Of a stretch of 64,000 nt of DNA, positions 26,428 to 34,879 are shown one piece after another. The DNA comes from an uncultured Lachnospiraceae bacterium (GTDB lineage: Bacteria > Bacillota > Clostridia > Lachnospirales > Lachnospiraceae): the NCBI GenBank assembly GCA_910577015.1, contig CAJTKU010000002.1:248001-312000 (forward strand). Direction: 5' to 3'. Both the position numbers and the translations under genes were made by a program. The notes below the pieces were generated by a model, which worked only from the letters and a program-made list of their open reading frames with translations, had not been told where the DNA came from and made no database searches. The stretch's first letter is position 1, and the number at the start of each line of letters is the position of its first letter.

Positions 26428-27169
26428 AGTGTATCTTATTACAGGCGCGTCCTCGGATGTGGGTATCTCTTTTATGAATAGCCTGGAAGAAAAGTGTCTG
26501 GAAAAAGGGGAAAAGGCAGTAGTGCTTGCCCATTTTTCTTCCCATGAAGAAACTTTGCGTTCCATGGCCTTGGAATCAAAGGCACTGTCCATTCTGCCCA
26601 TACAGGCGGATTTATCCCAGCCGCAGGACGTGGAGCGGCTGCTGGAGCAGGCAAAGGGATACTGTGACTGCCCGGATTATATGATACATCTGCCGGCTCC
26701 GCGGTTTCAGTACAACCGCGTCAAACAGTTTGACTGGGATGGGGCTTTGCATGAGATAAAGGTGCAGGCGCTTTCCTTGGGAGAAATCGGAAAGGCATTT
26801 TTTGGAAAGATGGCAAAAAAAGGAAGGGGCAAGGTGGTCGTGATGCTGTCCGCTTATACCATCGGCATGCCGCCCAAATTTATGTCCCGGTATGTCATGG
26901 CAAAGTATGCTTTACTTGGCCTGATGAAGAGTATGGCAGTGGAATATGCCAATAAAGGAATTAATATCAACGGCATTTCCCCTAACATGATGGAAACCAA
27001 ATTTTTGGGAGACATTGACGATAAAATTGTGGAAATGAACAGGGAATCCAGCATCTTAAAGAGAAATGTAAAGCTGGAAGAAGTGGTGCCGGCCATTCAC
27101 TTTTTGCTGTCGGAAGGAAGCGACTATATGAACGGCGTCAATCTGAATATAACGGGCGGTGACAGATAA
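26417..27169 (+). CDS. FabG-like short-chain dehydrogenase/reductase
   Basis: The 250-residue NAD(P)-dependent Rossmann protein has the nucleotide loop TGASSDVG (9-16; the usual last glycine pattern is slightly altered), a catalytic Ser in MLSAYTIG and Y159-xxx-K163 in YVMAK. The C-terminal GVNLNITGGDR matches FabG-type 3-oxoacyl-ACP reductases. It is the last gene of the acylation cassette and of the first large transcription unit, since its stop codon lies inside a terminator hairpin. It probably reduces a 3-oxoacyl thioester, but could act on a sugar or other ketone. Confidence 0.85.
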   Translation: MENKVYLITGASSDVGISFMNSLEEKCLEKGEKAVVLAHFSSHEETLRSMALESKALSILPIQADLSQPQDVERLLEQAKGYCDCPDYMIHLPAPRFQYNRVKQFDWDGALHEIKVQALSLGEIGKAFFGKMAKKGRGKVVVMLSAYTIGMPPKFMSRYVMAKYALLGLMKSMAVEYANKGININGISPNMMETKFLGDIDDKIVEMNRESSILKRNVKLEEVVPAIHFLLSEGSDYMNGVNLNITGGDR

Positions 27170-27182
27170 CCGCCCGTTTTTT
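27151..27182 (+). terminator. Strong intrinsic terminator closing the first unit
   Basis: A perfect 10-base-pair stem (AACGGGCGGT with ACCGCCCGTT, 27151-27160 and 27169-27178), an eight-base loop and a run of six T (27177-27182). The stop codon of the reductase gene lies in the hairpin. On the other strand the hairpin is not followed by a T-run, so it should stop mainly + strand transcripts. Confidence 0.92.
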
Positions 27183-27193
27183 GTCTGTTGGTT

Positions 27194-28033
27194 TTAAATA
27201 AGTCCCAGTAACTTTCTTATTTTCTTGAACCGTCTCGGTCTGTTGTCATATTTGTATTGAATGTACGCGCTGCATTCAGGGAGTTTTTCCTCAAAGTCTT
27301 TTTCGTCGTCCATCCATTCGTTGGTTTCACTAAGGGAAGTAAACAGAATCGGCAGAATCCGTTCCACCTGGTGCGCTTCAGAGGGAAAACTCGGATTCAT
27401 GCCGTAATTCATGAGCTTGTTTAAATTGCGGTAAAATTCCCTGCTGTGGCGCAGTATCTGTTCCCTTCTGACGATGTAGCAGGCGCCCGGAGAAAACATG
27501 CAGTATTGCGGAATCATTGGTTTTTTATAGATAAAACGCAGCAAATCATCTACATCATTAAAATACTTTTTGGGATGGTTGGGGGATTCTACATACCACG
27601 ATGTGTTTTTTTCCACATATACGTTTTCCATGGCCAGAAAAGTGTTCCCGGTTTCATTCTGCCGGTTTTCCCCGTCAAACTTAGCAAATTTGTCCCAGTA
27701 CTGTTTTTCATCGTACAGAAAAGTAAAGGACTTGTTATCCATGACCTGTTGAAAAAACTCCATGGAACAGTGACGTCCAATCATATTTCCCTTGAGCAGG
27801 CAGATAACTTCAGGAAGATTGTCATAGTATTCATCAAAATAGGAAAAATAAGTAGTAATATTGTGCCCTGTATTCTCCACATCTTTTACAGAAAGGTTCC
27901 TGTCATGCAGCTTTTGCTTTATGTCCACGTCCGTGGAGCAGTCGTAAATCAGGTAATCGCTGCAAAGCGCGAGAAGTTCGTCGGGCACGGTGTTAAAATT
28001 ATGAATCAGAAAAAAATTTGACGATTTTTCCAT
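27194..28033 (-). CDS. DUF3431-like protein of unknown function
   Basis: This is the only minus-strand gene, with 279 residues. It resembles DUF3431 proteins: TYFSYFDEYYDNLPEVICL near 75 matches the family's central motif, and FSPGACYIVRREQI with a later EAHQVERILPILF matches its C-terminal half. Such proteins occur near glycosyltransferases and may bind or transfer sugars, but no activity is established that I can name. The frame continues 14 codons further upstream, but ATG ending at 28033 has GGAG seven bases before it. It converges on the first operon's terminator, diverges from the second operon and has its own promoter, so it is regulated independently. Confidence 0.78.
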   Translation of the reverse strand: MEKSSNFFLIHNFNTVPDELLALCSDYLIYDCSTDVDIKQKLHDRNLSVKDVENTGHNITTYFSYFDEYYDNLPEVICLLKGNMIGRHCSMEFFQQVMDNKSFTFLYDEKQYWDKFAKFDGENRQNETGNTFLAMENVYVEKNTSWYVESPNHPKKYFNDVDDLLRFIYKKPMIPQYCMFSPGACYIVRREQILRHSREFYRNLNKLMNYGMNPSFPSEAHQVERILPILFTSLSETNEWMDDEKDFEEKLPECSAYIQYKYDNRPRRFKKIRKLLGLI

Positions 28034-28064
28034 TGCGTTTCTCCTTGTTTGGTTTCCTGTCCCT

Positions 28065-28094
28065 ATTATAAACAATGCGTGGGGGAATAGTCAA
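28065..28094 (-). promoter_or_regulatory. Predicted sigma-A promoter for the DUF3431-like gene
   Basis: Read on the minus strand, TTGACT (complement of 28089-28094) is followed by an 18-base spacer and a perfect TATAAT (complement of 28065-28070). Transcription would begin near 28058, about 25 bases before the start codon. It lies back to back with the promoter of the second large unit, some 35 bases apart. Confidence 0.75.
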
Positions 28095-28129
28095 ATGTTG
28101 CGTCTTAAGGAATCTTAAAAGACAATTTG

Positions 28130-28158
28130 TTGTAAAGAAATGTCAACTGTGCTATACT
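28130..28158 (+). promoter_or_regulatory. Predicted sigma-A promoter of the second large unit
   Basis: TTGTAA (28130-28135), a 17-base spacer and TATACT (28153-28158). The start of transcription would be near 28165, about 50 bases before GTG 28217. This is the only promoter-like sequence between the first unit's terminator and the long + strand gene run, so it probably drives genes to 57404. Confidence 0.6.
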
Positions 28159-28216
28159 AATCCAAGATATGGAAAAGCGGCATGGAAGAAATCGGAAAGA
28201 AAGCGGGAGGAAACAA

Positions 28217-30571
28217 GTGCAGGTGGATATATCACTTAAACGGGCTGTACAATCCATGATAGTTTTTTTTATGATTGTGGCAATCGCCCTTGTATGGCCA
28301 TTGAAGCTGATACGGCCGTGGCAGTCCATAGGTGAAACAGACCCGCTTTCGGACAGGCTTGTGCAGAATGAAGGCACCGTTATGCAGGAGTTTGTTCCAA
28401 AGCTGTACGGGCTTACCTATATCAGTTTTTATATTTACAATGAAGATTTGACGGGCATGGAGGAGGGCCGCCTGGTTTTTCGTCTGTTTGATGAAAAGAT
28501 GAATAAACTGGAGGAAAGGTCCTTTTTGTTAGAGGAACTTTCCGTGCCGGGAGACTGCCGTATCAGGATAGGCAGTGAACTTGAGGTAGGGAAAAAGTAT
28601 TATTTTACCATAGAAAATCCGGGAGCGGAACTGGTGTTTTCCATGACGGATGAAGGAAGTCCTGATGTCCGTTATGAATATAAGGCCCTCTTTACAAAAT
28701 GGCAGTATCTGCTGATTGCCGCCATAGTGCTTTTGGCGGGCGGAGCGCTTGTTTTTCTTGCCGGATGGCTTTTGCGGAAGGCAGAAGTTAAAGTGCGGCT
28801 GGATTTTGGTTTTCGTCTGGGAGTCGGTATCCTGGCGGCGTGTGCGTCGCTTTGGGCCGCCTGGAATGTATTTCCGCTGAAAAAATTCACCTCAAATCCT
28901 ATGGACATCCTGTTTTATGAAGCAGGCATTTTCCTGTTTCTTGGGTTTTCACTCTATGGGCTTTTGTTCAGGCGCAAAGAACAGCCGGGCGTTTTGATAC
29001 GGCGCAAAGATATTATGGACAGGCTTCCGGGTATTCTATCCTCTGTTGCTTTTGCGGGAGTGGTGTTGGGAGGGGTCCGTTATCTGAACGCCCTCAATAT
29101 GTATCAGCAGAAGCTGGGCGTCAATATTGCCCTTGCCTGTTTTGCCGCTGCCGTTATATTCGGGTATAAGAAAAAGGACCTGTTCCACTGGTCGACGCCG
29201 GTTTATGCGGTTCTGGCCGTCTGTTATTATATCTGGGTCTGCATACAGAACGGCGGGCAGTCGGAGAACAGCATTATTATCAGGGGAATGGCCCGTTATG
29301 GGATTTTGTGGGGATTTATTGCGCTCAATACCTTAAGGGCGCTGTTTCAAAAGGGAAGGAAAAGGGTATCCTTAATCTATACGGCGGCACTGTTTTTGCT
29401 GATTGCGGAAATGGTGAGAAGCAGGAATGAGCGTCAATGGCCGGTGGATATTTTAGTCTTGGGAGGAATCTTTGCCTTACAGGTTATATACAAGGAGAAA
29501 GATTCACAGTATCTTCGCGAATTTTCCAACGGCGTGTTTCTGCATTTTATCGGGAGCAGCATCTACGCGCTGCTTTACCGCCCTTTTTATTATTACCGGT
29601 ATACAAGGTATCCGGGTATCTTTCATACGGTTACCATAACGGCCGTGTATCTTGTCTTTGTGCTGGTACTGGCCCTTATCCGACTTCTTGCCGGATATCG
29701 GAAAAAGGGTTGTATGAAGGAGGTCTGGAAAGAGATATGGATAGTGGGTCTGGCGGCGGCGTTTTTACTTTTGACTGCTTCACGGACAGGCTGGCTGGCA
29801 GCGTTTATTCTTTGTCCGTTACTATATATTTTTACATGCGCAGCAGAATTTAAAGATGGTTTTTTATGCAGCGTAAAAAGGTTTCTTTTGTTCATCGGTA
29901 TTACAGCGTGCTTCTTTCCCATTGTCTTCACGGCGTGCAGGATTGTGCCGGCGGTAGTGGGAAAGCCGTTTTCGTATGAAATAGAACTGTTTGAGGATAC
30001 GATACTTCCGGGAGAAGAGTGGGATTCAAGGAAATATATCACGTTGGAGCGTTATCTTGAAATTGCCGTTAACAGGGTAAGCGCTAAGAATGTTTCTTCC
30101 ACCCGGAATGAAACGGGTGAGGTACAAACCGTTATACAGGATGCTTCTGAAACAGAAAATCAGGTTTCAGCGGATTACAGCAACGGAAGACTTGATATTT
30201 ATAAGCTTTATCTGGAACAGTTGGATTGGAAAGGACACGAAGCCGTTGGTATTGTGGATAAAAACGGAAAGGCAATCGACCATGCCCACAACGCATTTTT
30301 ACAGGTGGCTTATGATTTCGGCATCGGGGCAGGCATCGCTTTTCTTGTATTTTTTGTATTTGCGGGCATAAGGAGCATTTATTATTATTTGCGCCACAAA
30401 GGGGAAGAGACGGCCATGATTCCGCTTGGCGTTCTTGGTGTCTTTGGTCTCTGCGGACTGGTGGAGTGGGTATATCTTCCGTACATTCCCACAGGGTTTG
30501 CATTTTATCTGGTATTGATACTGATGATTCCCGCAGAAGCAAAAAAACGAAGGCAAAAGGAACAGGAATAG
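28217..30571 (+). CDS. O-antigen ligase/polymerase (Wzy_C) family membrane protein, GTG start
   Basis: This 784-residue protein has one N-terminal helix, an outer domain of about 130 residues that looks beta-rich, and then about twelve helices. It carries TASRTGWLAAF near 525 and AHNAFLQVAYDFGIG near 690, both typical of the Wzy_C (O-antigen ligase and polymerase) family. A large outer loop between them holds many acidic residues. It could polymerise repeat units or ligate glycan to a cell-wall, lipid or protein acceptor. An in-frame ATG at 28169 lies at the predicted transcription start and has no ribosome binding site; GGGAGG at 28205-28210 points to GTG 28217. It heads the second unit. Confidence 0.82.
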   Translation: MQVDISLKRAVQSMIVFFMIVAIALVWPLKLIRPWQSIGETDPLSDRLVQNEGTVMQEFVPKLYGLTYISFYIYNEDLTGMEEGRLVFRLFDEKMNKLEERSFLLEELSVPGDCRIRIGSELEVGKKYYFTIENPGAELVFSMTDEGSPDVRYEYKALFTKWQYLLIAAIVLLAGGALVFLAGWLLRKAEVKVRLDFGFRLGVGILAACASLWAAWNVFPLKKFTSNPMDILFYEAGIFLFLGFSLYGLLFRRKEQPGVLIRRKDIMDRLPGILSSVAFAGVVLGGVRYLNALNMYQQKLGVNIALACFAAAVIFGYKKKDLFHWSTPVYAVLAVCYYIWVCIQNGGQSENSIIIRGMARYGILWGFIALNTLRALFQKGRKRVSLIYTAALFLLIAEMVRSRNERQWPVDILVLGGIFALQVIYKEKDSQYLREFSNGVFLHFIGSSIYALLYRPFYYYRYTRYPGIFHTVTITAVYLVFVLVLALIRLLAGYRKKGCMKEVWKEIWIVGLAAAFLLLTASRTGWLAAFILCPLLYIFTCAAEFKDGFLCSVKRFLLFIGITACFFPIVFTACRIVPAVVGKPFSYEIELFEDTILPGEEWDSRKYITLERYLEIAVNRVSAKNVSSTRNETGEVQTVIQDASETENQVSADYSNGRLDIYKLYLEQLDWKGHEAVGIVDKNGKAIDHAHNAFLQVAYDFGIGAGIAFLVFFVFAGIRSIYYYLRHKGEETAMIPLGVLGVFGLCGLVEWVYLPYIPTGFAFYLVLILMIPAEAKKRRQKEQE

Positions 30572-30581
30572 AGAGGACAAT

Positions 30582-32459
30582 ATGAAGAGGACAGTGAATA
30601 CAGCATTATTGTATAGAAAAATATTCCTCATAATTTATGATATACTTGCAATAACGGCATCCTCCGTGCTGGCATTGCTGATTCGCTATGAGTTTGTTTA
30701 TGCGGAAATTGAAAGGGAATATCTGCAGTCGGTTTATTCTTTTCTGCCGTTTACGGTTGGCATTATGCTTGTCGTTTTTTCCCTGTTGAAGCTTTATGAC
30801 AGCCTGTGGGCATTTGCAGGCGCAAATGAAATGCAGAATATTGTAGCGGCCAGCGGCGTTACGGCAGTAGCCAACGGAATCGGGCTGATGATAGCAGGGA
30901 AAAGGGTTCCACGCAGTTTTTATTTTCTGTTTGTCTTTCTCCTCGTTGCCTTTACCTTTATCAGCCGGTTTAGTTACCGATTTTTCAGGGGATTAAAGCA
31001 GAGGCAGAGAAACAGGGAAAAGAGTATCAATATTATGATTATCGGCGCCGGTGAGGCGGCCAACCTGATTATCAAGGATATTATCAGCAGCAAGTATACG
31101 CATATGGCTATCCGCTGCATCATTGATGACGACACGAATAAGAGAGGAAAATATATACAGGGTATCAAGGTAATAGGCGGCAGGGAAAAGATAAGGGAGG
31201 CAGCGGATACCTATGCCATAGATGAAATCTTTATTGCAATGCCGTCCGTGCCAAAGTCTGTTATCAGCAGCATTATTGAAATCTGCAAAAACACAAACTG
31301 TAAGCTGCGGACGCTTCCCGGTATGTACCAGCTGGTAAACGGGGAAGTGAACGTCAGCCAGCTGAAGGATGTGGAAGTGGAGGATTTGCTGGGCAGGGAC
31401 CCTATCGTGGTGAATCTGGAGTCCATTGTAGGATATGTGAAGGACAGGTGCGTGCTTGTCACCGGCGGGGGAGGCTCGATTGGCAGCGAGCTCTGCCGAC
31501 AGATTGCGGGACACAAGCCCGCAAGGCTGATTATTGTGGATATCTATGAAAATAACGCTTATGATATTCAGCAGGAGCTTAAACAGAAGTTTCCTGAATT
31601 GGAACTGGTGGTGTTAATTGCTTCCGTTCGCAACACTAACCGTATGAACGCCATATTTGACAAGTACAGGCCCGACATTGTCTATCATGCGGCGGCGCAT
31701 AAGCATGTACCGCTTATGGAGGACAGTCCCAATGAGGCGGTAAAAAACAATGTCATGGGGACATGGAAGACGGCGCAGGCGGCGGCATTTTACGGGGCGA
31801 AAAAGTTTGTGCTGATTTCCACCGATAAGGCAGTCAATCCCACCAATATTATGGGCGCGTCAAAGCGTATCTGTGAAATGATTATCCAGATTTTTAACAA
31901 GCATTATGATACGGAGTTTGTGGCGGTGCGGTTCGGCAATGTGCTGGGAAGCAACGGGAGCGTCATTCCGCTGTTTAAACGCCAGATTGAAATGGGGGGG
32001 CCTGTCACGGTAACCCACCCGGATATTATCCGCTACTTCATGACCATACCGGAAGCGGTTTCCCTTGTGCTGCAGGCGGGCGCTTATGCAAAAGGCGGTG
32101 AAATCTTTGTGCTCGACATGGGAGCGCCGGTGCGGATACTGGATTTGGCGAAAAACCTGATTCGGCTTTCCGGTTACAAGGTAGATGAGGATATTAAAAT
32201 TGAGTTCACGGGCCTCAGGCCGGGGGAAAAGCTTTATGAAGAGCTGCTGATGGACGAAGAAGGCCTGCAGGAGACAGAAAATAAACTGATTCATATCGGG
32301 AAGCCGATTGAGATAGATGAGGAGCAGTTTTACAGGCAGCTGAAATTGCTTGAGGATATTTCCCGAAACGAAAATGAGGACATCAGGAAAGTGATTAAGG
32401 AGATTGTCCCGACTTATTGCGAATGGAAGAGTGAACGGACGGATGAAGGGAAAAATTGA
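30582..32459 (+). CDS. PglF/CapD-like membrane UDP-GlcNAc 4,6-dehydratase
   Basis: The 625-residue protein starts with four membrane helices (about 12-125), then a CoA-binding-like Rossmann domain (IIGAGEAANLI near 150), then the catalytic extended SDR domain. The latter shows TGGGGSIGS (294-302) and STDKAVNP with the M424-xxx-K428 signature that replaces YxxxK in this group. D415-K416 are the expected dehydratase residues. PglF makes UDP-2-acetamido-4-keto-2,6-dideoxyglucose, the substrate for the PglE-like enzyme at 33093. It should not replace PseB, which inverts C5. The start follows GAGAGGACA. Confidence 0.9.
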   Translation: MKRTVNTALLYRKIFLIIYDILAITASSVLALLIRYEFVYAEIEREYLQSVYSFLPFTVGIMLVVFSLLKLYDSLWAFAGANEMQNIVAASGVTAVANGIGLMIAGKRVPRSFYFLFVFLLVAFTFISRFSYRFFRGLKQRQRNREKSINIMIIGAGEAANLIIKDIISSKYTHMAIRCIIDDDTNKRGKYIQGIKVIGGREKIREAADTYAIDEIFIAMPSVPKSVISSIIEICKNTNCKLRTLPGMYQLVNGEVNVSQLKDVEVEDLLGRDPIVVNLESIVGYVKDRCVLVTGGGGSIGSELCRQIAGHKPARLIIVDIYENNAYDIQQELKQKFPELELVVLIASVRNTNRMNAIFDKYRPDIVYHAAAHKHVPLMEDSPNEAVKNNVMGTWKTAQAAAFYGAKKFVLISTDKAVNPTNIMGASKRICEMIIQIFNKHYDTEFVAVRFGNVLGSNGSVIPLFKRQIEMGGPVTVTHPDIIRYFMTIPEAVSLVLQAGAYAKGGEIFVLDMGAPVRILDLAKNLIRLSGYKVDEDIKIEFTGLRPGEKLYEELLMDEEGLQETENKLIHIGKPIEIDEEQFYRQLKLLEDISRNENEDIRKVIKEIVPTYCEWKSERTDEGKN

Positions 32460-33075
32460 TATTTATCTGCGAAGGTTTAAAAGATATATAAAATACGGCG
32501 TACAGTATTATTTTTACGAGAAGCCGAAAGGGCTGGATTTCACAATGCGCGATATGCATCTGACGGAGGAATCCAAAGGAGTTCTGCATGGCTACAGCAA
32601 GACAAATGAAAAGCACCTGGCAGAGATATTCCGGTATCTTCAAATACAGGAGCGAGACAGCCTGCTGGATGTGGGATGCGGCAAAGGCGTGGTATTGAAA
32701 GAAGCGGCAAAGCAGCCGTTTTGTAAAATTACCGGCATTGACATAGATTCCGGGTTGATAGAAACCGCCAACCGGAATTTTGAGATTTTACATTTATCCG
32801 ACAGGATAAGGTGTGTGGAAACGGACGCACTCAGATTCCCGGAATACGGGGAGTACAATACCTTTTTCTTTTTTAACCCTTTCGGGGAAGAGGTAATGCG
32901 GGCGGTCATCGATAAAATTATCAAGGAGCACGATGGAAAAGAGCGGATAAGGATTATCTACCACAATCCGGTGTACCGGCAGGCCATTGAGGATACGGGG
33001 AAGTTTGTAAGTGTAAAAGAGATGCATGACAGCATGAAAGACTACAGAACTGTTATTTATGTTTCAAATTGGTAA
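32443..33075 (+). CDS. Class I SAM-dependent methyltransferase
   Basis: A 210-residue methyltransferase with the SAM loop DVGCGKG (76-82), an acidic GIDID strand end and TDALRFPEYG. An FFFNPFGEE segment takes the place of the catalytic (N/D)PP(Y/F) motif of amino-group methyltransferases. A paralogue with the same FFNNPF pattern is at 63174. A TTG 39 bases upstream is in frame, but ATG 32443 begins at a normal N-terminus with GGAAGAG ten bases before it. It overlaps the PglF-like gene by 17 bases. Methylation of the 4-amino sugar or of a hydroxyl are both possible; the target is not known. Confidence 0.8.
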   Translation: MKGKIDIYLRRFKRYIKYGVQYYFYEKPKGLDFTMRDMHLTEESKGVLHGYSKTNEKHLAEIFRYLQIQERDSLLDVGCGKGVVLKEAAKQPFCKITGIDIDSGLIETANRNFEILHLSDRIRCVETDALRFPEYGEYNTFFFFNPFGEEVMRAVIDKIIKEHDGKERIRIIYHNPVYRQAIEDTGKFVSVKEMHDSMKDYRTVIYVSNW

Positions 33076-33092
33076 TCAGACGGAGAGGAAGA

Positions 33093-34223
33093 ATGACTGT
33101 GAACAAAAAACGTATTTTTTTATCCAGTCCCACCATGCATGGCGAGGAACAAAAATATATCAAGGAGGCTTTTGACACCAACTGGGTGGCGCCCCTCGGA
33201 CCGAATGTAAATGCTTTGGAAGAGGAACTGGCGTCCTATGTGGGGATTGCCCACGCTTCTGCGCTCAGCGCCGGAACAGCGGCCATTCATCTGGCCCTGC
33301 GCATTCTGGGAGTGAAGGAGGGGGATGTGGTATTCGTACCCTCCCTGACGTTCAGCGCAACCTGCAATCCCGTTATGTATGAAAAGGCTGTGCCAGTGTT
33401 TATAGATTCCGAAGAGGACACATGGAATATGAGTCCTGCGGCGCTGGAGAAAGCGTTTGAAAAATATCCTTCCCCTAAGGCGGTCATTGCAGTGCATTTA
33501 TACGGTACGCCGGCAAAGCTGGATGAAATTACGGATATATGCAATGCGCACCATGTACCTTTGATTGAAGATGCCGCAGAATCCCTGGGCAGCACTTATA
33601 AGGGGAAGCACACAGGCACCTTTGGGAAAATCGGTATTTATTCCTTCAACGGCAATAAAATTATTACCACATCCGGAGGCGGTATGCTGGTTTCCGAAGA
33701 CGGGGAGATAACGAAGCAGGCAACCTTCCTGGCAACGCAGGCAAGGGACGCCGCCAGGCATTATCAGCATTCTCAGGTCGGATTTAATTACCGTATGAGC
33801 AATATTACTGCCGGCATCGGAAGGGGGCAGCTGCTCCATCTGGAGGAGCATATTGCATTAAAACAGAATATCTACCGGGAATATGAAACGGCTTTTCGTG
33901 CTATGCCGCAGATACGGATGAACCCCTTAAATGAAAAAGGCGAGGCAAACAACTGGCTTTCCTGCATCACGCTGGAGCCGGGATGTCCGGTTACCCCGGA
34001 TATGATTTTTGAGGCGCTGGACAAGGAAAATATTGAATCCAGGCCCATCTGGAAACCGTTGCACTTACAGCCTGTATTTTCTGCATGCGATTTCATAAAG
34101 GAAGATGATGAAAAGTGTGTGGCGGAGGATATTTTTAACAGGGGCTTATGCCTGCCGAGCGATATCAAAAATACAAAAGAAGATATGGATTTGATTATCC
34201 GTACAATCAAAGGTTTATTTTAA
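33093..34223 (+). CDS. PglE-like nucleotide-sugar aminotransferase (DegT/DnrJ/EryC1/StrS)
   Basis: The 376-residue PLP enzyme opens RIFLSSPTMHG, typical of the PglE group that converts UDP-4-keto-6-deoxy-GlcNAc to the 4-amino sugar. SAGTAAIHLAL binds PLP phosphate, EDAAESLGS supplies the ring-binding Asp, and K189 in NGNKIIT forms the Schiff base. It lies two genes after the PglF-like dehydratase and just before a PglC-like transferase, so the three probably make and load a bacillosamine-type sugar. ATG 33093 has GGAGAGGAA before it; the frame is open slightly further upstream. No PglD acetyltransferase gene is present next to it. Confidence 0.88.
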   Translation: MTVNKKRIFLSSPTMHGEEQKYIKEAFDTNWVAPLGPNVNALEEELASYVGIAHASALSAGTAAIHLALRILGVKEGDVVFVPSLTFSATCNPVMYEKAVPVFIDSEEDTWNMSPAALEKAFEKYPSPKAVIAVHLYGTPAKLDEITDICNAHHVPLIEDAAESLGSTYKGKHTGTFGKIGIYSFNGNKIITTSGGGMLVSEDGEITKQATFLATQARDAARHYQHSQVGFNYRMSNITAGIGRGQLLHLEEHIALKQNIYREYETAFRAMPQIRMNPLNEKGEANNWLSCITLEPGCPVTPDMIFEALDKENIESRPIWKPLHLQPVFSACDFIKEDDEKCVAEDIFNRGLCLPSDIKNTKEDMDLIIRTIKGLF

Positions 34224-34243
34224 AGAAGCGGGAGTTTTCGACT

Positions 34244-34879
34244 ATGTACCGGAAATTTTTGAAAAGATGGCTGGATGTCATAATCTCCTTCACGGCGCTC
34301 GTGCTGCTCTCCCCGGTTTTGCTTGTCACGGCGGTTTTAGTCAGGATAAAACTTGGCGCGCCCGTGATTTTTAAACAGGAAAGGCCGGGGTATCGGGGAA
34401 AGATATTCAAACTGTACAAGTTCCGTTCCATGACGGATAAGCGGGGAGAAGACGGCAAGCTTCTGCCGGATGAGGCGCGTCTTACGGCATTTGGCAAAAA
34501 GCTTCGCGCCACAAGCCTGGATGAGCTGCCGGAGTTCTGGAATATTTTAAAAGGCGATATGAGCCTGATTGGGCCCAGGCCGCTGCTGGTGAAATACCTT
34601 CCCCTCTACAATGCGTTTCAAAGACAGCGTCACGACGTCCGGCCGGGACTTACGGGATGGGCGCAGGTCAACGGGAGAAATGCCATCAGCTGGGAGGAGC
34701 GTTTTGAACTGGATGTTTACTATGTAAAGCATATTTCATTGTGGCTGGATATTAAAATTATCCTGCGCAGTATCATGGTGGTTTTCGGCCATAAGGACAT
34801 AAACAGCAGCACGGATGCCACAATGGAAGCTTTTCAGGGGACGAAGGAGCCGCCTGAAAGCGGAATGGAGAATGGATGA
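34244..34879 (+). CDS. PglC-like monotopic sugar-1-phosphate transferase
   Basis: This 211-residue enzyme has only the catalytic unit of the family: one re-entrant membrane helix (about 9-32), KFRSM (59-63), the catalytic D93-E94 in LDELPEF, IGPRPLL and GLTGWAQVNGR. PglC puts diacetylbacillosamine-phosphate on undecaprenyl phosphate, and here the donor is probably the UDP-4-amino-6-deoxy sugar made by the two neighbouring enzymes or an acylated form. GCGGGAG and ATG 34244 define the start, although the frame extends into the preceding gene. It overlaps the ATP-grasp gene by four bases. Confidence 0.9.
   Translation: MYRKFLKRWLDVIISFTALVLLSPVLLVTAVLVRIKLGAPVIFKQERPGYRGKIFKLYKFRSMTDKRGEDGKLLPDEARLTAFGKKLRATSLDELPEFWNILKGDMSLIGPRPLLVKYLPLYNAFQRQRHDVRPGLTGWAQVNGRNAISWEERFELDVYYVKHISLWLDIKIILRSIMVVFGHKDINSSTDATMEAFQGTKEPPESGMENG

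Noticed and set aside
21360..27169. A polyketide or nonribosomal peptide cluster, suggested by FkbH plus ACP
   Set aside because: No ketosynthase, acyltransferase, adenylation or condensation domain is found, while an MBOAT and an SGNH gene follow directly.
28169..28216. ATG 28169 as the start of the O-antigen ligase-like gene
   Set aside because: It would sit about four bases from the predicted transcription start without a ribosome binding site; GGGAGG six bases before GTG 28217 fits much better.
30582..32459. The long dehydratase as the missing PseB
   Set aside because: It has four membrane helices, an extra Rossmann domain and the MxxxK signature of PglF/CapD; PseB is a short soluble protein with different stereochemistry.
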